A stretch of 64,000 nucleotides of DNA, from contig OY762444.1 in assembly GCA_963665735.1 (NCBI GenBank), positions 1,116,001 to 1,180,000 of the forward strand. The letters are read 5' to 3'. Position numbers and translations under genes: made by a program. This document shows, piece by piece, positions 59,110-64,000 of this stretch (the stretch's first letter is position 1; every line of letters starts with the position of its first letter). A model generated the notes under the pieces. It did not search any database. It saw only the letters and a program-made list of their open reading frames with translations, and had not been told where the DNA came from. The DNA is from CATOSK01 sp963665735 (GTDB lineage Bacteria > Chloroflexota > Dehalococcoidia > Lucifugimonadales > UBA3495).

Positions 59110-59664
59110 AGGATCGCCCGGATAGCCGCCGACCCGGACTTCGATCACGACGCCCGGGGCATCCTGTAGATGATTTCCTTCCCGTAGGAACTGGAGCCCG
59201 GCGCGTGGAGTCATCCCCGGGCCGGGGAGGAAGCACTGCCGCTCAACCGGCCCGTCAACCACTTCGCCCATGCCCTGACGTGGTTGGGCATGACCGGAGA
59301 CCGGCTGGAGGAATCCTTCCGGCATACCCGTCCGGCCCTGGCGACCCACGCCTTGGAGGTGAACCCCGACGGCCCCTGCCGGCACCTGACCGGCAAGGCC
59401 GGCCCCAAACTGGACGAATCGCCGGGCGACGACGAGCAGCGAATCAGGCGGTGGATTTCCGACGCCTGCCGGGACGAGTCCGCCCACTTCAGCAGCCGGA
59501 TGGTCACCGTGCTGACCAACTGCGGTTGGGAATTGGCCCTGGCCTATGTCCGGCACGACATACCCATCTCCGTCATCGACCAGCGCGAGGCGGAGCTGGA
59601 CGACGAGGACGGCCTTCTGAACTGGATAAACCAGGCGCTGGCCATACTGAACCGAAAAGCGTGA
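59110..59664 (+). pseudogene. Decayed DUF6197-like gene (family A, copy 15)
   Basis: In one frame: ARIAADPDFDHDARGIL, stop, MISFP, stop, ELEPGAWSHPRAG ... HFAHALTWLGMT ... DLEDE-type end with LDDEDGLLNWINQALAIL. DARGIL matches copy 5 (7207), and EPGAW is the W-motif. TAG stops at 59167 and 59185 break it, and the start is lost. The open 3' part begins at TTG 59284. Confidence 0.65.
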
Positions 59665-59780
59665 TTCATTGTCCTCGGGGCCGGAAGATCTGCGCAGCGG
59701 AGTTTCCCACCCTGCCGGGCAACGCTTATCCGCCGAATCGTCCCGGCGCAGGATGATTCCACGGCCGGAAAGGAGAACCC

Positions 59781-60059
59781 GTGAGCGCTACGCGAAACCC
59801 CGCGAAACCCATTGAGAGTCGTTTCTTGTAAAGCATCCAAGTCCGTGACGAAGAGTTCACGCCGGTGGTGATCGGGCGAGACAAGTGGGGCCGCGCATGG
59901 GCGTACAGGGAGAGAAACACTCCGACCCAAGTTGACATGAAGGGCAACGTCACCACGTGGGGTTACGACATCCTGATAGACCGCTGCCCCACCAATCACG
60001 TCAACACGGAGCAGGAGGCCATCGATCAAATCACGGAGCGTCTCAAGAAAGTCTCGTGA
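59781..60059 (+). pseudogene. Small gene interrupted by TAA
   Basis: GTG 59781 with AAAGGAGAACCC opens 16 codons (MSATRNPAKPIESRFL), then TAA 59829. The same frame goes on as SIQVRDEEFTPVVIGRDKW ... GYDILIDRCPTNHVNTEQEAIDQITERL to 60059. One base (TAT or CAA to TAA) could explain it. The second part may still be expressed from GTG 59865. Family unknown. Confidence 0.5.
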
Positions 60060-60067
60060 GGAGAGAT

Positions 60068-60102
60068 GCGGCGGCGCCCTGTGGGGCGGTGTTTCGCCGC
60101 CG
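60068..60102 (+). repeat. GC hairpin element, second copy of the RNase HI leader
   Basis: CGGCGGCG/CGCCGCCG stem with inner CCC-TGTG-GGG and GCGGTGTTT, nearly the same as 22337-22376. No gene follows directly, so it may be an orphan or mobile repeat. Confidence 0.6.
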
Positions 60103-60177
60103 AACTCTCCCCGGGATGCCGGAACCGCCCCAAGGGGGCGGAAGGGCCCTGAAGCAGGACCCGCAGGCCTTCCTGGG

Positions 60178-60435
60178 GAGAAACCCGGCCAGGGAGGCTC
60201 TGAGTAGCGGGGTTTCCCCGACCCGGGATTGTCCCGGAACAACAACGGTGATTCTTCCCCACCGGGCGGGAGCCCCCTCGCATGAGAGGGGAGCGGCCAC
60301 CGGGTCCTGGTCGTGCCAATCATCCATAGAGAGGCGCGAACGACCCGCCCGGCGGGAAGTTCAAACTCCCTCCATTGGGGAGGGGAGAAACCCGGCCGGG
60401 GAAGCTCTGCGTAGCGGGGTTTCCCCGGCCGGCGT
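60178..60435. repeat. Two copies of a GGGAGAAACCCGGCC...GGGGTTTCCCCG element
   Basis: Copy 1 near 60178-60228 and copy 2 near 60381-60433: GGGGAGAAACCCGGCC, then (A/G)GGGA(G/A)GCTCTG(A/C)GTAGC, then GGGGTTTCCCCG. GGGGAAACCCC-type self-complementarity lets GGGTTTCCCC pair with GGGGAGAAACCC. No gene between 60060 and 60474. Confidence 0.6.
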
Positions 60436-60474
60436 CAACCAACCAAACGGCAAAAAAAGAAAGGGAGGCAAGGA

Positions 60475-60663
60475 ATGAAGATAGACAACGCGGTAACCCG
60501 GTTTTTCGAGTGGTTCAAGGCGGGAACCCAGATCGAGGGTCTGAAGAACAACCCCGACGTTCCCAGCCACGTCCGCAACGAAATCATGGTGGCCCAGGGC
60601 CACGCTCCCCAGAGCCGGGTCGCCAGTGAACTGCAGCGCATCCACGGCGTGGGCGGATTCTAG
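60475..60663 (+). CDS. Small helical protein
   Basis: 62 residues behind AAAGGGAGGCAAGGA. TRFFEWFKAGTQIEGLKNNPDVPSHVRNEIM. A single helical bundle, possibly regulatory. Family not recognised. Confidence 0.6.
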   Translation: MKIDNAVTRFFEWFKAGTQIEGLKNNPDVPSHVRNEIMVAQGHAPQSRVASELQRIHGVGGF

Positions 60664-60684
60664 CCCCGCCCCGCAACACCCCGC

Positions 60685-60715
60685 CCCTGATTGAAAGGGG
60701 CTCCGACTCGCCCCG
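60685..60715. repeat. GATTGAAAGGGGCTCCGAC element
   Basis: TGATTGAAAGGGGCTCCGAC then TCGCCCCGCC after the stop of 60475; CCAGTGACCGGCGGCC follows. Confidence 0.6.
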
Positions 60716-60762
60716 CCAGTGACCGGCGGCCAGTTCCCCGGTCACCGGCAACCGGAGGAAGC

Positions 60763-61146
60763 ATGACGACACTCACGGAAAACTTGCCCGCCGTCCGGGA
60801 GAAAGCCCGGGAGAGCTGGGCCCGGGGCCTGGACGCCATCGCCGACCTGGTCATCAATCATCCCGAGACCTGGACCCGGGGCGCTTTGTACCGGGACGAG
60901 AACGGCGAAGAGTTCGTCATCGTGCCCGGCCGGCCCCACCCCGGGCCGGCGGCAACCTGCGCCGTGGGATTCATCGAGCTGGTCTACGACGACGTCGTAC
61001 CCGGACGGTTGCATCCCGCCGCGGCAGCCCTGGCCCGGAACCCGCCGGTGGGCGAGGAATGGGAGGACCTGGACGAGATGAACGACGCCCTGGAAACCCC
61101 AACCGAATTCGTTAAGTGGCTGCGCCGGGCAGCCTGCGGGAGATGA
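60763..61146 (+). CDS. DUF6197-like small protein (family A, copy 16)
   Basis: 127 residues from ATG 60763 (CCGGAGGAAG). Motifs: ETWTRGALYRDENG, ATCAVGFIELVY, EMNDALETPTEFVKWLRRAA. Confidence 0.84.
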   Translation: MTTLTENLPAVREKARESWARGLDAIADLVINHPETWTRGALYRDENGEEFVIVPGRPHPGPAATCAVGFIELVYDDVVPGRLHPAAAALARNPPVGEEWEDLDEMNDALETPTEFVKWLRRAACGR

Positions 61147-61149
61147 CCC

Positions 61150-61509
61150 ATGGCGCTGATTGACAAGGTCGAGGACCTGCGTAACCGGACCGGCGGCGAG
61201 TGGCGCCCCACGCTGCTGGCCCTGGCCGACCTGCTGGACGCAGACCCCCGGGCGTGGTCCAGGGGCGCGATGTACCGGGACGAGCACGGCATTGCAACCA
61301 ACAACCCCCACATCTGCGAGTCCGCCTGCCTGGCGGGGCTGGTTCAGATGGCCCTGGGCGGCCGGGAATTCCTGCGGGCCCGGGACGGGCTGAAGTCGGT
61401 GATAACACGGGCGGACCGGGACATCGAGGAACAGAACGACGACCTGGAGGACGCCGCGGAGATTGCCGACTGGATACGGCTGGCGGCGGGAGAGGACGAG
61501 TCGGTATGA
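61150..61509 (+). CDS. DUF6197-like small protein (family A, copy 17)
   Basis: 119 residues, 3 bases after copy 16. Motifs: RAWSRGAMYRDEHG, SACLAGLVQMAL (CLAG), EQNDDLEDAAEIADWIRLAA. ATGA overlap with the next gene. Confidence 0.82.
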   Translation: MALIDKVEDLRNRTGGEWRPTLLALADLLDADPRAWSRGAMYRDEHGIATNNPHICESACLAGLVQMALGGREFLRARDGLKSVITRADRDIEEQNDDLEDAAEIADWIRLAAGEDESV

Positions 61510-61661
61510 CGGTCGTCACGAAGAAAGAGTACCGGTACTGCGGGGGATGCGGGATGCTCCGCCCCGTGGAACGGTTCGCCGAGCGGGCCCGGGACTGCGG
61601 CGACTGCGTGGACCGGCGAATACGCCGCTGGACCGGAAGACCGGAGGGAACAGAGCGATGA
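61506..61661 (+). CDS. Zinc-ribbon micro-protein
   Basis: 51 residues. CGGCGMLRPVERF and CGDCVDRRIRRW form a two-knuckle zinc ribbon. ATGA-coupled to copy 17 and to the next gene. Same knuckle style as 61658, so probably sister genes. Confidence 0.65.
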   Translation: MTVVTKKEYRYCGGCGMLRPVERFAERARDCGDCVDRRIRRWTGRPEGTER

Positions 61662-61882
61662 TGGGCTGGACCCAACTGAAACGCTGCGGAAAATGCAAGC
61701 AGTCCCGCCCCCTGGACCGGTTCGACGGCGACGGCTACTGCCGGGACTGCATCAGGGACCTGCGCCGGCAGGCCGGTGAACTTGTTGAGAAAATCGCCCG
61801 GCCCCGGCCGTCATACGCCGGCCACAGTCAGGCCGGGTACAGGAACCACGTCCGGATCCAACACGCAGGGAGGAAGCGATGA
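61658..61882 (+). CDS. Zinc-ribbon micro-protein
   Basis: 74 residues. RCGKCKQSRPLDRF and CRDCIRDLRRQ, the same C-x-x-C-x-x-x-(R)P-(V/L)-(E/D)RF spacing as 61506, then a basic tail. Overlaps the next ATG. Confidence 0.65.
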   Translation: MMGWTQLKRCGKCKQSRPLDRFDGDGYCRDCIRDLRRQAGELVEKIARPRPSYAGHSQAGYRNHVRIQHAGRKR

Positions 61883-62319
61883 CCGTCACCAGTACCACGC
61901 CAATCATCCAGGAACTGAAACCCAGGGAACAGACCCCCGAGGGCTGGCTGGAAGCGGTCCACGACCTGGTGGAACGGGAACCCGGCCGCTGGATCCGGAA
62001 GGGATACCAGATAGGCTCAGGGTTCGAGAACAATCCCGGCTTTGACCGGGTCAACCGGGCCTGCCTGCTGGGATTCCTGGACCTCCTGGCACTGGCCGAC
62101 TGGAACAACGAACGGGCCAACGAGAACCTGCAGCAGGCGATGAACGCCCTGGCCCACGTATCCGGGGAGGAATCCACCAACTACGCCCGGCTGATGGTAT
62201 CGGCCCACAACGACCGGCTGGAAACTCCGGCGGAACTTCTGGACTGGGTGGAGCGGGCGCTGAAACTCATCGAATGGCTGGACTGGGAAGAACAACGGAT
62301 GATGGACAGCAGCCACTGA
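61879..62319 (+). CDS. DUF6197-like small protein (family A, copy 18)
   Basis: 146 residues. Motifs: GRWIRKGYQIGSG, RACLLGFLDLLAL (CLLG), AHNDRLETPAELLDWVERAL. ATGA overlap upstream. Confidence 0.82.
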   Translation: MTVTSTTPIIQELKPREQTPEGWLEAVHDLVEREPGRWIRKGYQIGSGFENNPGFDRVNRACLLGFLDLLALADWNNERANENLQQAMNALAHVSGEESTNYARLMVSAHNDRLETPAELLDWVERALKLIEWLDWEEQRMMDSSH

Positions 62320-62350
62320 ACACCGACCACCGTCCAATTGGGAGAAGAAA

Positions 62351-63139
62351 ATGCCCAGGTACTTGATTGACGTTCCCCCGGAGCGATCGGAACAACTGGA
62401 ACCCACGCTGTTCCTGCTGGGAATCAGGTTCGATATTTTTGACAACCTGACCGCCGTGGAGCGGGACCCGGAACCCGACGACGTCATCTTTGACGGGCGG
62501 GACCTGGAGTGGCTGCCCGGCGCGCTGAACCCCTGCCTGGAAGCCATGGGGGAGGAACTCCGGATCCGGGAGGACCCCCGGAGCGCCGGGCCCGGGGCCT
62601 GCCAGTCGCTTTTGTACCTGGCCCGGCTGCACACCGACTGGGGAGACAAGCCCCGCCGCCGGGAGGCGTTGGAGATAAACCGGTACGCCTGGGAAAGGCT
62701 GGCGGAGAACCACCCCGCGCTGGTTCACCGGGTCGGCGAGGCCCCGGCCCCGCCGGCGGAGACGGAATCCGCCGCAGTGACGGTGACGAGCGAAAATAAC
62801 CTGCCGCCGGAGATGCCCCGGTCGGTGTTGACCCGCACGTCCCGGGGCTGGCATCTGGCCGCCGACGTGGGAGTTCCGGCCCTGCTGCTGCGGATGGCGT
62901 TGGAGGTCCAGGGAGGGTTGGCCCAAGTCCCCCGGGCCGGGATTGATGAAATCCGGCGGGCGGCGCCCTCGGCGGAGGAACTGCTCCGGGACGAGGCCGA
63001 GCGGGTCGGATTGCCGGAGTTAGTGCAGGACGCGGTGGACGCGGCCGCGGACAGGTTGACTGAACGGGTATTGCACGTCCTGATTCCGAAAGAAGAGGTC
63101 AGCGCCCTGACGGAACTGCTGGAGGAGAGACCCGAATGA
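62351..63139 (+). CDS. Family C protein (long member 2)
   Basis: 262 residues (TTGGGAGAAGAA upstream). RYLIDVPPERSEQLEPTLF, IRFDIFDNLT, DLEWLPGALNPCLEAMGE, REDPRSAGPGACQSLLYL, ENHPALVHRVGEAP parallel 49218 closely. Helical C-terminus. Coupled to copy 19 by ATGA. Confidence 0.72.
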   Translation: MPRYLIDVPPERSEQLEPTLFLLGIRFDIFDNLTAVERDPEPDDVIFDGRDLEWLPGALNPCLEAMGEELRIREDPRSAGPGACQSLLYLARLHTDWGDKPRRREALEINRYAWERLAENHPALVHRVGEAPAPPAETESAAVTVTSENNLPPEMPRSVLTRTSRGWHLAADVGVPALLLRMALEVQGGLAQVPRAGIDEIRRAAPSAEELLRDEAERVGLPELVQDAVDAAADRLTERVLHVLIPKEEVSALTELLEERPE

Positions 63140-63570
63140 AACCCATCCTGGAAGTAATCGGCGACGTCCCGCGCCACGACGGCCTGGCCTGGCTGCGGGC
63201 GGTCCGGGATCTGATAACCGGCGAGCCGGAACGCTGGCTCCGAGACACGGAATGGGAGGACGAGACCGAGCGGTTGGAGTACCCGCCCCAGCCGGAACCC
63301 GGGGAGGTGACCCGGGTCTGCGCCCTGGGGTTCGGGACGCTGCTGAACCACCACAACGAATTTGCCCTCCCGTCCCAGAACGCGTACGGCGAGTACATCA
63401 AAGCCTTGGCCCGGACGGTGGACGACGAACGTCTGATGCCCGTCACCGATGTGGGGGAAAGCCAGTGGACGGTCTGGACCCACAACGATGAAAACGTGGA
63501 GACCCCGGCCGAGTTCGTCGATTGGGCGGAACGGGCCATAACATTCCTGGAGGAGGAACGGGAAAGATGA
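63136..63570 (+). CDS. DUF6197-like small protein (family A, copy 19)
   Basis: 144 residues. Motifs: ERWLRDTEWEDE, RVCALGFGTLLN, THNDENVETPAEFVDWAERAI. With copy 20 it forms a subgroup carrying an extra YxxYIKALARTVD segment. Confidence 0.82.
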   Translation: MKPILEVIGDVPRHDGLAWLRAVRDLITGEPERWLRDTEWEDETERLEYPPQPEPGEVTRVCALGFGTLLNHHNEFALPSQNAYGEYIKALARTVDDERLMPVTDVGESQWTVWTHNDENVETPAEFVDWAERAITFLEEERER

Positions 63571-63995
63571 TCCCGATTGTGGAAGTGATTGAATCCACGC
63601 CGGAGAACGACGCCCTGGAGTGGCTGCGGGCGGTGCGGAACCTGGTCAAGGAGCAACCCGCACGCTGGCTGCAGGGAAACCTGTGGGAGAACGAGGGCCG
63701 CGAGGCCCCGGACCTGCTGGAGCCGGGGCAGGTGACCTACGCCTGCGCCGCCGGGTTCGGCTGTCTGCTGGACAACCGCCACCGCAAGACGTATGAGTCC
63801 CACGAGGCCTACCGGGTTTACGTGCAGACGCTGGCCCGGACGGTGGACCCGGAGCACCTGCTGCCGGAACAGGGATTCCGGGAAAGCGAGCGTACGGTGG
63901 AGTCCCACAACGACGAGGAAGTGCAGACCCCGGAGCAGTTCGTGGCATGGCTGGAGCGGGGCATGGAGTTCTTGGAAGCGGCCGGCGGCCGGTGA
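63567..63995 (+). CDS. DUF6197-like small protein (family A, copy 20)
   Basis: 142 residues; ATGA overlap with copy 19. Motifs: ARWLQGNLWENEG, YACAAGFGCLLD, SHNDEEVQTPEQFVAWLERGM. Clearly a tandem duplicate of copy 19. Ends 5 bases before the window edge. Confidence 0.83.
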   Translation: MIPIVEVIESTPENDALEWLRAVRNLVKEQPARWLQGNLWENEGREAPDLLEPGQVTYACAAGFGCLLDNRHRKTYESHEAYRVYVQTLARTVDPEHLLPEQGFRESERTVESHNDEEVQTPEQFVAWLERGMEFLEAAGGR

Positions 63996-64000
63996 CCGTT

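Noticed and set aside
58513..59169. 218-codon plus-strand frame across the riboswitch
   Set aside because: It crosses the terminator and riboswitch on the opposite strand; only its last part is the decayed family A gene.

Overview
The window is GC-rich bacterial DNA, densely packed with short genes that mostly run on the plus strand in ATGA/GTGA-overlapping chains. The lineage cannot be proved from sequence alone. A Chloroflexota (Dehalococcoidia-like) or high-GC actinobacterial-type host is suggested by a PAC2-family protein, threonine/proline-rich lipoproteins, a B12-riboswitch-controlled peptide/metal ABC transporter and many DUF6197-like proteins. The gene content (RNA repair enzyme, guanylate kinase, RNase HI, exonucleases, AlkB, NADAR, Fic, tRNA-Lys, zinc-ribbon micro-proteins, no housekeeping operons) looks like an accessory region, megaplasmid or large integrated element. 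That is inference.

Layout. 1-2.4 kb: Pnkp RNA repair enzyme, 5'-truncated by the window edge. 2.5-12.6 kb: a long operon-like run of small proteins, dominated by one expanded family (W-x-x-G ... C-A-x-G ... N-D, DUF6197-like). 12.7-15.3 kb: lower-GC SIR2-domain gene, an intergenic region with several hairpins, then a TPR/PIN-nuclease pair. 15.4-18.4 kb: gmk, lipoprotein and tRNA-Lys. 18.4-21.7 kb: a lower-GC island (ankyrin-repeat protein and a HEPN-motif protein) flanked by an imperfect 43-bp direct repeat. 21.7-26.3 kb: RNase HI and small proteins. 26.3-39.0 kb: a type I-G (formerly I-U) CRISPR-Cas locus: DEDDh exonuclease, csb1 (cas7), csb2 (cas5-cas6), cas3, a cas8-like gene, cas4-cas1 fusion, cas2, a leader and a 37-repeat array. 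It is flanked by two similar copies of the 3' part of one small gene. 39-54 kb: DGQHR protein, NADAR, a second exonuclease, PAC2, AlkB, HAD, SLOG and Fic genes among many unknown small genes. 54.9-58.9 kb: a minus-strand Dpp/Nik-type transporter behind a cobalamin riboswitch and terminator. 59-64 kb: more DUF6197-like genes, including decayed copies.

Two themes stand out. First, about 20 members of a single small-protein family lie in 64 kb. One member has an in-frame TGA exactly where its paralogues have a conserved Cys, followed by a hairpin with a GGTC loop at SECIS-like spacing. Second, the spacers are full of repeated structured elements: GC hairpin leaders with a GGCTGT loop, twin hairpins with a covarying GCAA loop (one copy in frame inside a gene), inverted repeats made of CCACTG/GGCCACC words, short GATTGAAAGGGG elements, a 185-bp tandem repeat, and GTTATTC iterons at two sites.

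The most system-like pieces are the complete I-G CRISPR locus and the lower-GC islands carrying SIR2 and HEPN genes, which are plausible defence effectors. Their activity, and any new system in the DUF6197-like expansion, is inference.
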